Notes: generated by a model not told the origin, from the letters alone. A stretch of DNA of 64,000 nucleotides from Ignavibacteria bacterium (GCA_016720835.1 JADKJW010000005.1:186001-250000), one strand, 5' to 3'. Shown: positions 1-10,031, numbered from the stretch's first letter. Made by a program: numbers and translations.

Positions 1-1
1 G

Positions 2-1414
2 CTGGAATCGTCGCCGATCATCATCGCGGCCCGGCCGCAGACCGCCGATCCGGGCGCGCGCGCCGGCGAGCCGTTCAGGAACCTCATCACGCCGGTCCAT
101 TCCGCCGGAGCAGCCAGAGGGTACGTCAATGTGGAAGTGGCGGATCCCTTCGCATTGACCGGCGACACCTACGAAGTCTCATTCTCCACTTCGGGCACAT
201 TCCGGGCGACCTACGATCACTTCCTCGACGGCACGAGTCCGGTGGACACGCTGGATCTGCCGAAATACGACCGGTGGAATCTGCGCAACCTGACGACAGG
301 CAAGACGATCATCGAGGGTGCCAGGGGATTCAACGGACTGCGGACGGACTTCTACGTGCTTGACGGCTTCCGCATCGGCATCACCGGAACGGGCACGTAC
401 ACGCAGTTCGATCAGCGCGCGAAGGAGCCGTACGATCCGCACTGGAACCATGCGGAGATCCTGAACCGCGAATGGAGCGGCGGTCCGGAAGTGTTCGTTC
501 CATATCAGAAGAGCGCCACCGACAGCGGCCGCTGGTGGGAATTCGGCTACGTCGGCGAATACGGCAGCGCGCTGAAAGGCTATGCGATCGACCGCGTCGT
601 CGAGATCCGTTTCGACTCCACGAAGAAACAGAAGGGGTACATGTTCCTCCGCGGTGTCAATCCCAATTTCGGCTATCAGGGCTACTTCGAATCCCCGATA
701 CAGGTCTGGGATGTGACCGACGCCGATCCGTCGAAACACCGGCAGCTGGCGTACGCGTGGATCGAGCAGTTCGGGCGCGCGGCCAACAACCGCAGCTGGA
801 TGCCGACCGCGGACCCCGCGGACCGCGAGCAGCTGTTCATCCTCGACGAAACCTACAGCGACACGCCGAACCCGCAATGGGCCAACGCGGCGGTGCGCAT
901 CTCGACGGAAGCGAAGAACATGCCCATCCTCTACGCCGCGTGGTATCTGCTGAAACCGGATTACGCGGGGCAGCGCTTTCCCATGCGCACCGGATCGGTA
1001 TGGCGGATCACGCCCAAGGTGGCCTTCGGGCCGCAGGACCGGTACACGTTCTCGACCATTCCGTCGACGTACTCGAGGGAGATCGCGAAGAAGGACATCA
1101 CGCAGGTGAAGGTGTTCCCGAATCCGTACTACGGGGCGAATGCGCGCGAGCAGAACAAGTACCAGCGCTTCGTCACGTTCAACCATCTGCCTGCCCGGGC
1201 GAATTTCCGCGTGTACACGCTTTCGGGCGTGCTCGTGCGCGCGTTCACGAAGAACGACCCGTCGCAGTACGCGACCTGGGATCTCTCGAACGAGAACGGT
1301 CTGCCCGTCGCGAGCGGCCTGTACTACATTCATGTCGACATGCCGGATCTGGGCGTCGAGAAGATTCTGCGCCTCTCCGTGGTCATGGAAACGCAATTCC
1401 TTGACCGCATCTAA
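2..1414 (+). CDS. T9SS-secreted surface protein, C-terminal part (5' end outside window)
   Basis: The frame is open from the first bases of the window, so this is the last 470 residues of a longer protein. The body is beta-rich with many Trp/Tyr/Gly and matches no family I recognise. The last ~95 residues look like a type IX sorting domain: they begin at VFPNPYYG, continue through FRVYTLSG and the LPVASGLYYIHV strand, and end in a basic hydrophobic tail. Family knowledge says such domains direct export through T9SS and surface anchoring. The next gene, 15 bases downstream, is a PorV/PorQ-type protein, which fits. The catalytic or binding role is unknown. Confidence 0.8.
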   Translation: MESSPIIIAARPQTADPGARAGEPFRNLITPVHSAGAARGYVNVEVADPFALTGDTYEVSFSTSGTFRATYDHFLDGTSPVDTLDLPKYDRWNLRNLTTGKTIIEGARGFNGLRTDFYVLDGFRIGITGTGTYTQFDQRAKEPYDPHWNHAEILNREWSGGPEVFVPYQKSATDSGRWWEFGYVGEYGSALKGYAIDRVVEIRFDSTKKQKGYMFLRGVNPNFGYQGYFESPIQVWDVTDADPSKHRQLAYAWIEQFGRAANNRSWMPTADPADREQLFILDETYSDTPNPQWANAAVRISTEAKNMPILYAAWYLLKPDYAGQRFPMRTGSVWRITPKVAFGPQDRYTFSTIPSTYSREIAKKDITQVKVFPNPYYGANAREQNKYQRFVTFNHLPARANFRVYTLSGVLVRAFTKNDPSQYATWDLSNENGLPVASGLYYIHVDMPDLGVEKILRLSVVMETQFLDRI

Positions 1415-1429
1415 CCGAAGGAGGCACCC

Positions 1430-2572
1430 ATGAACCGCATCGTCAGACACGATCTCGACATCCGGAGGACCGTCATGAATACCGAATCACGCACCGGGCG
1501 CACCGACAGGATACCCTTCGTTTCACCGCTCCTCGTTCACGCCGTCCCCGCCGTGTTCGTCCTGCTGCTGCTCGCCGCGGCGTGCGCCGTCGCGGGGGGA
1601 GGCGACCGCAAGGGCACGGCCGCCGCCGACCAGCTGCTCGTGCCGGTCGGGGCGCGCGGCATCGCCCTCGGCAGTTCCTGCGTCGCCGGCATCAGCGGAG
1701 TCAACGCGCTCTATTACAATCCCGCGGGGCTCGCGGCCACACCGCATTCGGTGGACGCCATGTTCTCGCAGACCTCGTCGTTCGACAACGACGGCATCAG
1801 CACCGCCGCGATCGGCGTGCGCTTCGAGGGCTTCGGACACATCGGCCTGTCGATCAAGGCCTTCTCCTTCGCGGACATTCCGTACACCGACGAGCGGAAT
1901 CCGGACGGCAGCGGCGCGGTGTACTCTCCGACCTTCGTTTCGGTCGGCATCACCTATGCGCGCGCCCTCACCGACCGCATCCGCGCCGGTCTGACGACAC
2001 ATCTCGTGTCGGAGGAACTCAACCGCGTGTCGGCCTTCGGCGTGGCCTTTGATATCGGTCTCCAGTATCACGGTCTCGCGGGCATTCAGGGGCTGCAACT
2101 CGGCGTGGCCCTCAAGCACCTCGGCGGCAACATGCAGTACGACGGTCCGGGCCTCTACCGGAATGTGAACGAAATCGGTTCCGACCGCACCGGACAGATG
2201 CTGAAAATCGAGGCGGCGGGATCGCAATTGCCGACCTCGCTCGAACTCGGTCTGGGCTACGCAACCGTGCTCGCGGCGGATCATTCGCTCTCGTTTTCCT
2301 CATCGTTCGAGAACAACAATTTTCTGAACGACAGCTACCGGCTCGGCATCGAATACGGTTTCAAGGACATGCTCTATCTCCGTGCATCGTGGTCACTTGC
2401 GGGCGACGACAAGGCGGATGTCTTCGGCGAGAAGTCGTACATCTTCGGGCCGGCGATCGGCGCGGGTGTGCGGCAGGATGCCGGTGGTCTGCTGTTGTCC
2501 TTCGACTATGCGTACAGATCGAGCGACGTGTTCGCGGGCAACCACGTGTTCACACTCGGCGCGTCGTTCTGA
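1430..2572 (+). CDS. PorV/PorQ family outer-membrane protein
   Basis: A 380-aa protein with a signal peptide (hydrophobic run VFVLLLLAAACAVAG). The motif ARGIALGSSCVAGISGVNAL followed by YYNPAGLA is the hallmark of PorV/PorQ/UPF0164 barrels, which mix FadL-like strands. The end, HVFTLGASF, is a typical outer-membrane barrel C terminus. PorV-type proteins shuttle T9SS cargo or sit in the attachment complex, and the cargo gene just upstream fits that role. Two starts are possible: ATG 1430 after AAGGAGG, and ATG 1475 after CGGAGGA, with similar spacing. I took the first; the second gives a more usual signal peptide. Confidence 0.85.
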   Translation: MNRIVRHDLDIRRTVMNTESRTGRTDRIPFVSPLLVHAVPAVFVLLLLAAACAVAGGGDRKGTAAADQLLVPVGARGIALGSSCVAGISGVNALYYNPAGLAATPHSVDAMFSQTSSFDNDGISTAAIGVRFEGFGHIGLSIKAFSFADIPYTDERNPDGSGAVYSPTFVSVGITYARALTDRIRAGLTTHLVSEELNRVSAFGVAFDIGLQYHGLAGIQGLQLGVALKHLGGNMQYDGPGLYRNVNEIGSDRTGQMLKIEAAGSQLPTSLELGLGYATVLAADHSLSFSSSFENNNFLNDSYRLGIEYGFKDMLYLRASWSLAGDDKADVFGEKSYIFGPAIGAGVRQDAGGLLLSFDYAYRSSDVFAGNHVFTLGASF

Positions 2573-2620
2573 CAGCGCGGGGCGGGCGGAAGCGAAGCAT
2601 CGCGTTGCTCGCCCGGTGTG

Positions 2621-3304
2621 CTACCCCTTGACGAACTTGTATCCCGCGGTGTGCATCGTCAACAGGTGCGCGGGATGCGCCGGATCGGTTTCGATCTTCT
2701 TCCTGATGGACAGGATGTAGTTGTCCACCGTGCGCGTGGTGGGGAAGTTCTCGTAGCCCCACACTTTGTCGAGCAGCATCTCGCGCGTCACCACGTCGCC
2801 CTCCTGGCTGATGAGGAAACGCAGCACCTCGAGTTCGCGGACGGAGAGCCGGATCGGGACGCCCGCCTTCTCCGCTTCCATTTTCCGGAAATCCACCGTC
2901 ACGTTTCCGAACGCGTAGAATTCCACCTCGGTCGCCACCTCGGGCGCGCGTCGGAGAATGGCGCGGATGCGCGCCTGCAGTTCGCGTATGCTGAACGGTT
3001 TGGTCACGTAGTCGTCCGCGCCGCCCTCGAGTCCCATGATTTTGTCGATCTCGTCGCTCTTGCTGGTCAGCATGAGTATCGGCGTCTGCACGCCCTCGGC
3101 GCGCAGATCGCGGCAGATCGCGAAGCCGTTTTTCCCGGGCAGCATGATATCGAGGAGGATCAGGTCGAGTTCTTCGCGCGCGGCGAGGGCATGGCCACGC
3201 GTGCCATCGGTGGCGGTGAGGACCTCGTAATGCTCCATCTCGAGGCTGCTGGTGAGTCCCTGCAGAATCGCCGGGTCGTCTTCGATCACAAGGATGCGTT
3301 TCAT
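2621..3304 (-). CDS. OmpR/PhoB-family response regulator
   Basis: 227 aa with a receiver domain (1-120) and a winged-helix DNA-binding domain (about 130-227). The phospho-acceptor is D52 (LLDIMLPG), the acidic pocket is E8-D9-D10, and the conserved switch residues are T80 and K102 (VTKPF). The wing region contains RTVDNYILSIRKKI and ends GYKFVKG. The start at 3304 follows GGAGGAACC. It lies 46 bases downstream of the histidine kinase gene on the same strand, so the two form a two-component pair. The DNA targets are not visible. Confidence 0.95.
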   Translation of the reverse strand: MKRILVIEDDPAILQGLTSSLEMEHYEVLTATDGTRGHALAAREELDLILLDIMLPGKNGFAICRDLRAEGVQTPILMLTSKSDEIDKIMGLEGGADDYVTKPFSIRELQARIRAILRRAPEVATEVEFYAFGNVTVDFRKMEAEKAGVPIRLSVRELEVLRFLISQEGDVVTREMLLDKVWGYENFPTTRTVDNYILSIRKKIETDPAHPAHLLTMHTAGYKFVKG

Positions 3305-3350
3305 GGTTCCTCCGGAGTGATGCGGGATACTGCCGCGCGATGCGCGGGAT

Positions 3351-5852
3351 TCAATGGGGGAGTGCGGTGCCGAGCCGCGGGAATCGAAGCGTAAATGTGC
3401 TGCCGTGCCCGGGGACGCTGTCCACCGTGATGCGGCCCTCGTGCGCGTCCATGATATGCCGCACGATGGTGAGACCGAGCCCGGCGCCCGCCACGCGCCG
3501 GGTTTCATCTCCGCCGGCCCGGAAGAAGGCGTCGAAAAGGCGGTCGCGCTCTTGCCGTGAAATCCCGATGCCATGGTCCTGGACGGACACCACCGCCTCG
3601 TCGTTCTCCGTGCCCGTGGTGACGGTGATTTCGCGGCTCTCTCCCGCGTACTTGATGGCATTGCCGAGGAGATTCATGACTGCCTGTTCGACGGCGTCGG
3701 GATCGGCCCGGACGGGCAGCGCAATGCCCTCGCCGCGCCTCGCGACGGTGAAGTGCTTCATGGAGATCTGATACTCGAGGATGTCGAGCGTGCGGGTGGT
3801 CAGCGCGTCCAGGTCCACGGTGTCGAAGTGGTAGGTTTTCACGCCGTGCTCGATGCGCGCATAATCGAGCACGTTCGTGATGAGGCGCGAGAGGCGGTCG
3901 GATTCTCCCTCGATGATGCGCAGGTACTTCTCCCGCGTGGAGTCGGCGAGGTCGGGGGTTTCGCGCAGCAGTTCGGAGAACATCCGGATCGAGGTCAGCG
4001 GCGTCTTCAGTTCATGGGAGACGCTCGACACGAAGTAGGACTTGAGCTGATTGAGTTCCTGCAGGCGTTTCGATTCGAGCTGTTCCAGCAGCAGCTTCTC
4101 CTGCAGGTGCATGCGCTCGATGCTGAGTCCCGTCTGTGTGGTGACCGTGTTGAGCAGGTCCACGTCTTCGAGACTGAACCGGGAATTCGAGCGTTTCGGG
4201 CCGAGCGCGAGGAAGCCGATGATCGCGTGGTTCTCCGTCAGCATCGGGAACGCGAGCGCAAGCTCCCACCTCGTGAACATGCGCCTGTCCGCATCCTCGA
4301 TGGGCAGGCCGGGTTCGATGTGCTCCGGCAGACCCGCGGGAGCATCCAGCGCGTTCCGGAGATTCACGCGATCGAAGGCGATGCCCCGGCCTTCGAGCAT
4401 GTCGAACCCCTTGTGCGCGACGAGGACGAGGCGGTCGCCCTTCTGCCGCAGGACGAAGAGCGCGATGCGGGTGACGGGAATGAGCCGATCCACCTCGTCC
4501 ACCACGGTCCGGGCGAGCCGCTGCACATCGTAGCTCTGCCGGATGCGGTTGACGATGGTGCGCTGCGCATTGCGGAAATCGTAGTTGACCCGGAAGAATC
4601 GCCGGTCGATCACCCGCTGGATGAAGCCGCCCGCGGGTTCGATGACGAGGTAGGTGACGACGAAGGTCACGCCGGACACCGCGAGAAGGATCGGGTACTT
4701 GAGCGGCACGAAGGTCAGGAAGAGCAGCCAGTCGATGACCGCGTACACGCCGAACATGAGGAGCAGCACCAGGAAGTACACGAGACCGCGCTTGATGAAG
4801 AAGTCGATCTCCAGCAGGCGGTATTTCACGATGGAGACGGCGAAGGCGACGGGCGCGACGACGGAAATCAGCAGCATCTGCTCTTCCGTGATCACCGGAC
4901 GCATCGAAAGAAACACCGGCAGCATCCACAGGCCGCCGAAGCCGAGCGCCGTCACGAGCAGGCCGGCGAGCGCGGGCCGGATGCTCCGTCGGTCGATCTC
5001 CGCGACGGAGCGCCGCGTGGAATACAGGATATTCACCACCGATACTCCGAGACCAAGCATGAAGTACAGCCTGCTGACCTGGTACGCCGCGTGGTAGACG
5101 TCGAGCGCCTCCCGCGTCCCGGTCTCGAAGAAGACGATGCTGGCGGCGGCCGTGATGAGGAACAGCAGCATCGACACGCCGTAGGCCGCGGGGAGGAGCC
5201 GCGAAAGCCGGCCGGGCCGCGAGACGGGGAAGTGCAGGGTGAAGTGGACGAGCAGCACCCCGGTCACCGCATAGGAGAGATGGAACAGCGCGCGCAACAG
5301 ATGCGCGAGCAGCGGAGGAGATTCCGCTTCGCCGCCCCAGGTGGTCATGACCAGCACGGCGACCATCAGGGACACGGGGTGGAACAGCCGCGCCGCACTG
5401 CTGGACGGCCGCTTGATGATGACGAAAATCCCCACGAAGAAATAGACGGATCCCGTCAGCAGAACAAGCAGGAGATACCGCACGCTGTTGCTCCGCACGA
5501 GCCGCACCGATACTGTTTCAACGAGTCCGCTGCGCGCGCGGACCAGCGGCACGGTGCTTCCGATCGCGCTGCGGTCGAGTATCGCCTCGAGCTTTTCGGG
5601 CACGGACACGGCAATGCCGCGTGCCCGGAGGATGCGATCACCGGCGGCGAGAACCGTGTCCGCGTCCGCGGCGATGCGCTCCGCCACCCGGATACTGCCG
5701 TCACCCTGTGCCGATGCGTCTTCAACGAGGGCGTGGCCGAGGCCGGGTTTGCGCGCGAGCTGGTTCAATCCCGCCAGGCAACACACGAAGAGCAACCCGT
5801 CGAGGATGAGGAGCACGGTCCGGGAATGCCGTATGAATTCCTTGGAGAGCAT
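3351..5852 (-). CDS. Sensor histidine kinase with N-terminal PDZ-like domain, multi-span membrane region and GAF domain
   Basis: 833 aa from ATG 5852. After a first membrane helix (about 12-30) comes a short PDZ-like segment (AAGDRILRARG ... STVPLVRARSG), then about seven further helices, a GAF-like domain (about 440-590), a HisKA domain with the phospho-accepting His near residue 613 (SVSHELKTPLTSI), and a HATPase domain with N box NLLGNAIKYA, G1 DHGIGIS and G2 AGAGLGLTIV. It autophosphorylates and passes phosphate to the downstream regulator. The frame stays open upstream to 6290, but that extension has no membrane-protein character and overlaps the next promoter. ATG 5852 lacks a strong ribosome binding site, so the start is moderately sure. 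Confidence 0.9.
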   Translation of the reverse strand: MLSKEFIRHSRTVLLILDGLLFVCCLAGLNQLARKPGLGHALVEDASAQGDGSIRVAERIAADADTVLAAGDRILRARGIAVSVPEKLEAILDRSAIGSTVPLVRARSGLVETVSVRLVRSNSVRYLLLVLLTGSVYFFVGIFVIIKRPSSSAARLFHPVSLMVAVLVMTTWGGEAESPPLLAHLLRALFHLSYAVTGVLLVHFTLHFPVSRPGRLSRLLPAAYGVSMLLFLITAAASIVFFETGTREALDVYHAAYQVSRLYFMLGLGVSVVNILYSTRRSVAEIDRRSIRPALAGLLVTALGFGGLWMLPVFLSMRPVITEEQMLLISVVAPVAFAVSIVKYRLLEIDFFIKRGLVYFLVLLLMFGVYAVIDWLLFLTFVPLKYPILLAVSGVTFVVTYLVIEPAGGFIQRVIDRRFFRVNYDFRNAQRTIVNRIRQSYDVQRLARTVVDEVDRLIPVTRIALFVLRQKGDRLVLVAHKGFDMLEGRGIAFDRVNLRNALDAPAGLPEHIEPGLPIEDADRRMFTRWELALAFPMLTENHAIIGFLALGPKRSNSRFSLEDVDLLNTVTTQTGLSIERMHLQEKLLLEQLESKRLQELNQLKSYFVSSVSHELKTPLTSIRMFSELLRETPDLADSTREKYLRIIEGESDRLSRLITNVLDYARIEHGVKTYHFDTVDLDALTTRTLDILEYQISMKHFTVARRGEGIALPVRADPDAVEQAVMNLLGNAIKYAGESREITVTTGTENDEAVVSVQDHGIGISRQERDRLFDAFFRAGGDETRRVAGAGLGLTIVRHIMDAHEGRITVDSVPGHGSTFTLRFPRLGTALPH

Positions 5853-5921
5853 GATCGAAAGGATCAGTGTGCCGCAGCCGAGTGAAGAGGAAAATAACGC
5901 TTTTCGGAAAAAATCATCCGA

Positions 5922-5929
5922 TACATTTG
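5922..5929 (+). promoter_or_regulatory. Candidate -7 element TACATTTG upstream of the vWA gene cluster
   Basis: An exact match to TAnnTTTG in the divergent spacer between the kinase gene and the vWA gene starting at 6010. No clear TTTG is present 19-21 bases upstream, so support is limited to the -7 box and its position. Confidence 0.35.
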
Positions 5930-6009
5930 GGAGATGAGAGAGGATTCGATAGATTTCCCTGTTCTTACCTCGTACGAGTCTTCCCCGCCACACCGAATAC
6001 GGAGGCACG

Positions 6010-9000
6010 ATGAAACGCGTGATGCAACGCCTGGCGTGGAGCGTCCTGCTCCTGCCCGCGGTGCTTGTTCTGCCGGATGCCGTTGCGCAGCAGGTCAAGG
6101 GCCCCATCCTTCGAATCGAAACAGATCCGTTGAATTTCGACACCACGTTCTGCCAGACCACGAAATGCCGCAGCATCACCTTCCGAAACATTGGCGACAC
6201 GTTGCTGCAGGTGTATTCCGTTGACGCGCTGACAGCGCCCTTCACCGGGGCGATCCCGCCGTTCTCCCTGGGTCCGAGCCAGTCGCGCACGTTCGATCTG
6301 TGCTACCGTCCGATGTCGGCGCCGACCATTGACAGCCAGCGCGTGGGACTACGCGCGGACTCGCGCGTCTCGCTTGCCGTGGCGCTGCTCTTCGATTCGA
6401 GTTTCAGCATGCAGACGGAGATCGCGCCCGGCATCACCCGCGCGCAGGCGGCGAAAGACGCCGCCACGGATTTCATCGACGGACTGCTCGCGACCACGGA
6501 TATTCAGGACGAGGCAGGCGTCTTTTCCTTCGCCGTGCCGTCGTCGTACACCGTGTCGCAGGGTTTCACGACGAACAAACTCCTGCTCAAGGCCGCCGTT
6601 CCGTCCGTCGGCAACGGCAGCGGCACGTGCATCTATGATGCGCTGTTGAAAACCATCGACCGCGTGAAGCTGCGCGCGAAGAACCGCGTGATCATCGTCC
6701 TGACCGATGGCGACGACAGCGGCACAGGCATCTGCGGCCCGACACTGCCCGCCGACGTCATTGCGGCGGCTGTCGCCGCCAAGGTGACGATCTTCACCAT
6801 CGGCATCGGCAGCGCGAATCCCACCATTCTCACGCAGATCGCGAGCGGGACCGGCGGCCAGCACTTCGCGGCGACCACCAACACCGATCTCATCGGCGTG
6901 TATCGCAGCATCGCGACGCGGCTGAGCAACAACATCTCCCTGTCCTTCCTCCTGCGGGGACAGGGGGTGTCGCCCGTCATCGCCGTCACTCCATCGCTTG
7001 TCGATTTCTATTCCGTCAAAGTGGGCACGAGCTCCTGTCAGCCGGTGGTCATCACCAACAACGGCAACGCGCCGCTCTCCATTTCTTTCATCGCAGGCAT
7101 TCTTGCGCCGTTCACCATGCAGAATCCGCCGTCTGCGGCCATCCCGCCGGGCGGCTCCGCGAGCTTCAACGTGTGCTTCACGCCGACGCAGCTCGGTTTC
7201 CAGCAAACGAATGGCAACGTGCAGCACAATGCGTGCGGACAGGCATCCATGCCCTTGACGCTTCGCGGAGTCGGCTATTCCACGAGCACCATGGTACTCG
7301 GACCGATTCTCGAGATCGCGCCGTCTCCGCTCGATTTCGATACCACCTTCTGCCTGACCACAAAGTGCCGGGATCTCGCGTTCACCAATCTCGGCGACAC
7401 GGCGCTCACCGTGCGCACCATGCCCGCGATCCCGGCGCCGTTCACCGGCACCATCCCCGTACCGTTCACTCTGAATCCCGCGCAGACGCGCTTCTTCCGC
7501 ATGTGCTACCGCCCGCCCACCGCGCCGAGTACCGATGAATTCATCGCGAATCTGCAGGCGGACACGCGCGTGTCGCTTTCCATCGGCCTGCTCTTCGATG
7601 TCAGCGGCAGCATGACGCTCGGTGTCTCGGGAAGCGATGGCACCCCGCGCATCAATGCCGCGCGCAACGCCGGAAACGTCTTCATCACCAGCCTCATCGA
7701 CACGCTCAACATCACGGATGAAGCCTCGGTCATGACCTTCTCCGACAACTTCGCGGTGACGCAACAATTCACCAGCGACAAGGCGTTGCTGCATGCCGCC
7801 GTGACCGCCATCGCGCCAATGGGGCTCACGCGACTGTACGCGTCCACGCAGGAGGCCGTCAATGCAGTGAAAGTCCGGACCAACCATCGCGTCGTCATCG
7901 TGCTGACCGACGGCGACGACAACATCGGCGGGGCATCGCCCGCGAGCATCATCGCCGCCGCGACGGAAGCGGGCAAGGAGGTCACCGTCTTCACCATCGG
8001 CATCGGCGAGGCGAACGCCGCCCCGCTGCAGCAGATCGCCACCGGGACCGGCGGACAGTTTTTCAGCGCCGCAACGACCACCGACCTGATCGGCGTGTAC
8101 CGGCAGATCGCGTCCCTGCTCAGCAAGAACAGCACGGCCACCTTCACGCTCAGAGGAAGAGGCGTCACTCCCGTCATGCAGATGACCGCCGCCATGGATT
8201 TCGATTCGGTGAAGGTCGGCACGCCGCGCTGCAGCCCGTACATCGTCAGGAATATCGGCGAGGCGCCGCTGGATGTGACGGGATGGACGAACGGCAATCC
8301 GGAATTCACGGTCACCTCGCTTCCCGCGCAGATCGCTCCCGGGACCAATGGCATCGTGACGGTCTGCTTCAACCCCTCGTATCTCCGGTTGCGCCGCGAC
8401 ACCATCTATTTCCAGCACAACGGCTGTTCGCAGCCCGATGTGCCGCTCTTCGCGACGGGCATCGGCTGGGACAGTGTCACGATCTCCCTGCAGGGCTCGT
8501 ATGTCGCCAAACCCGGCAGCAGCGTCGAAATCCCCGTGCGGCTTCTCGACACCCTGCCCGCGCGATATGACGTCACCTCGTACGCCCTCACCATTGCCTA
8601 CAACAAGACGCTGCTCGCGAGCAACCGCATGTCCATCGATCCGGAAGCCTCGGGCTTCAAGGTCGCGAACACGCTCAGCAACGTCTTCCCAGGCCCGGCG
8701 TACGCGGAGACGACGCTCGGCGGCGAAGGGCGCACGACGTATACGCTGGCAGGAGCGACGCTCTCGAATCCCAAGGCGGACAGCGTGCTTCTGCGTCTCA
8801 ATTTCCTTGCGCTGCTCGGAAACAATCGCTCCACCAACGTGACCGTCGCGGGCGTGCAGTTTGCCGACGGCAATCCGCGCGTCGGCATCGTGCAGCCGGC
8901 GAAGTTCACCATCGACAGCCTCTGCTTCATCGACAAGCGCCTGCTCGATCCGACGAGCCGCATCGCGGCCACGCTCAGGCAGAACGTCCCGAATCCCTTC

Positions 9001-9225
9001 AACCCGACGACCCGCCTCGCGTTCACCGTGCATCGGGAAGGACGCGCGCGGCTCACGGTCATGGATGCGCACGGGCGTGAGGCCGCCGTCCTCATCGACG
9101 AGTGGAAGGGCGCGGGGGATTACGACGTCGTCTTCGATGCTTCCTCGCTGCCCGCGGGCATCTACCTCGCGCGACTCGAATGCGGCGGGTGGAGCGATGT
9201 GAAGAAAATGGTCCTGGTGAAATAA
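6010..9225 (+). CDS. Large secreted protein with two von Willebrand A domains and a T9SS sorting domain
   Basis: 1071 aa, signal peptide 1-27 (cut after DAVAQ), SD GGAGG six bases before ATG. It has two tandem copies of a ~400-residue module: an Ig-like segment with FDTTFCxTTKCR, then a vWA domain. The MIDAS motifs are DSSFS near 128 and DVSGS near 529, each followed by LTDGDD. A cohesin-like region follows (about 830-960), then a type A sorting domain (VPNPFNPTT ... KKMVLVK). It probably binds a protein or matrix ligand through metal ions at the cell surface. It is first in a row with the barrel and PD40-OmpA genes. Confidence 0.9.
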   Translation: MKRVMQRLAWSVLLLPAVLVLPDAVAQQVKGPILRIETDPLNFDTTFCQTTKCRSITFRNIGDTLLQVYSVDALTAPFTGAIPPFSLGPSQSRTFDLCYRPMSAPTIDSQRVGLRADSRVSLAVALLFDSSFSMQTEIAPGITRAQAAKDAATDFIDGLLATTDIQDEAGVFSFAVPSSYTVSQGFTTNKLLLKAAVPSVGNGSGTCIYDALLKTIDRVKLRAKNRVIIVLTDGDDSGTGICGPTLPADVIAAAVAAKVTIFTIGIGSANPTILTQIASGTGGQHFAATTNTDLIGVYRSIATRLSNNISLSFLLRGQGVSPVIAVTPSLVDFYSVKVGTSSCQPVVITNNGNAPLSISFIAGILAPFTMQNPPSAAIPPGGSASFNVCFTPTQLGFQQTNGNVQHNACGQASMPLTLRGVGYSTSTMVLGPILEIAPSPLDFDTTFCLTTKCRDLAFTNLGDTALTVRTMPAIPAPFTGTIPVPFTLNPAQTRFFRMCYRPPTAPSTDEFIANLQADTRVSLSIGLLFDVSGSMTLGVSGSDGTPRINAARNAGNVFITSLIDTLNITDEASVMTFSDNFAVTQQFTSDKALLHAAVTAIAPMGLTRLYASTQEAVNAVKVRTNHRVVIVLTDGDDNIGGASPASIIAAATEAGKEVTVFTIGIGEANAAPLQQIATGTGGQFFSAATTTDLIGVYRQIASLLSKNSTATFTLRGRGVTPVMQMTAAMDFDSVKVGTPRCSPYIVRNIGEAPLDVTGWTNGNPEFTVTSLPAQIAPGTNGIVTVCFNPSYLRLRRDTIYFQHNGCSQPDVPLFATGIGWDSVTISLQGSYVAKPGSSVEIPVRLLDTLPARYDVTSYALTIAYNKTLLASNRMSIDPEASGFKVANTLSNVFPGPAYAETTLGGEGRTTYTLAGATLSNPKADSVLLRLNFLALLGNNRSTNVTVAGVQFADGNPRVGIVQPAKFTIDSLCFIDKRLLDPTSRIAATLRQNVPNPFNPTTRLAFTVHREGRARLTVMDAHGREAAVLIDEWKGAGDYDVVFDASSLPAGIYLARLECGGWSDVKKMVLVK

Positions 9226-9239
9226 CGGGAGCCGCCACC

Positions 9240-10016
9240 ATGAACACCCGCACAGCATTCATCACCCTCGCAACACTCCTCCTCTGCGCGCTTCCGCTCC
9301 GTGCCGACGGACCGGATGCTCCCGGCGACCGGATCCTGTTTCCTGGTTCCGTGCGCATGCTTCTCGTCGGTCCGTATGGCGGCATCGACTACAACATGCA
9401 CAAGGGGACCTTCTCCACGACCGAGAACGGACAGTCCTGCTGCACCTTCGAGGAAGGCACGGGTATCGGACTCGTCGCCGGTCTCAAGGCCTTCATTCCC
9501 TTGACGGACAATCTCGACTTCTCGCCGCGTCTGCTCTACGAGAATCGCGGCGGCGATTTCACCGCGCTTCTGCAGCGCTATCCGATACGGGGACGCAACA
9601 ACGCCGTCGAATTCGCCGATCTCGAGAACACGCTCGACATCACCCTGCACACGTTCACCATCGATGTGTTCGCGAGTTACCGCTTCACCTCCTTCGGCAT
9701 GTACGTGACGGCGGGACCGTCGATGAGCTTCCTGTTCGGCGACGACTACATTCAGACGGAGACCATCCTCGGTCCGCCGGGTGTTGTGTACATCGACGGC
9801 ACGACGACGAAGCAGATGTTCAGCGGCACGCTCGACATCACGGAATCGATGCTCTTCGCCGTGCGCGGCGGGCTCGGCGTCATTTTCCCGGTGAGCGACA
9901 ACATCCGTCTCAATCCGGAAGTGCTCTACAGTTTTCCGCTCACGAAGCTCTCGAAGGACGGCGATTGGAAGGTCAGCAGCGTGCAGGCCACCATCGGCGT
10001 TCTCTTCGCGTTTTGA
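9240..10016 (+). CDS. Outer-membrane beta-barrel protein (PorT/OMP_b-brl-like)
   Basis: 258 aa with a signal peptide (ATLLLCALPLRA), alternating hydrophobic/polar strands throughout and a C-terminal Phe (VLFAF), as expected of an 8-stranded outer-membrane barrel. A Cys pair (SCC) lies near residue 62. It is related in layout to the product of 25162-25950 (opening Gly strands, a cysteine-containing loop, the ending YEYPLTNISSDDNWKAS versus YSFPLTKLSKDGDWKVS), and both sit directly before a PD40-OmpA gene. Specific function unknown. Confidence 0.8.
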   Translation: MNTRTAFITLATLLLCALPLRADGPDAPGDRILFPGSVRMLLVGPYGGIDYNMHKGTFSTTENGQSCCTFEEGTGIGLVAGLKAFIPLTDNLDFSPRLLYENRGGDFTALLQRYPIRGRNNAVEFADLENTLDITLHTFTIDVFASYRFTSFGMYVTAGPSMSFLFGDDYIQTETILGPPGVVYIDGTTTKQMFSGTLDITESMLFAVRGGLGVIFPVSDNIRLNPEVLYSFPLTKLSKDGDWKVSSVQATIGVLFAF

Positions 10017-10031
10017 CAGGAGGAGACCACA

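Noticed and set aside
179..1450. Minus-strand open frame of 423 codons opposite the T9SS cargo gene
   Set aside because: Arg/Val/His-rich translation with no domain, lying exactly antisense to a gene with a clear sorting domain. Typical high-GC shadow frame; the same holds for the other long antisense frames in the window.
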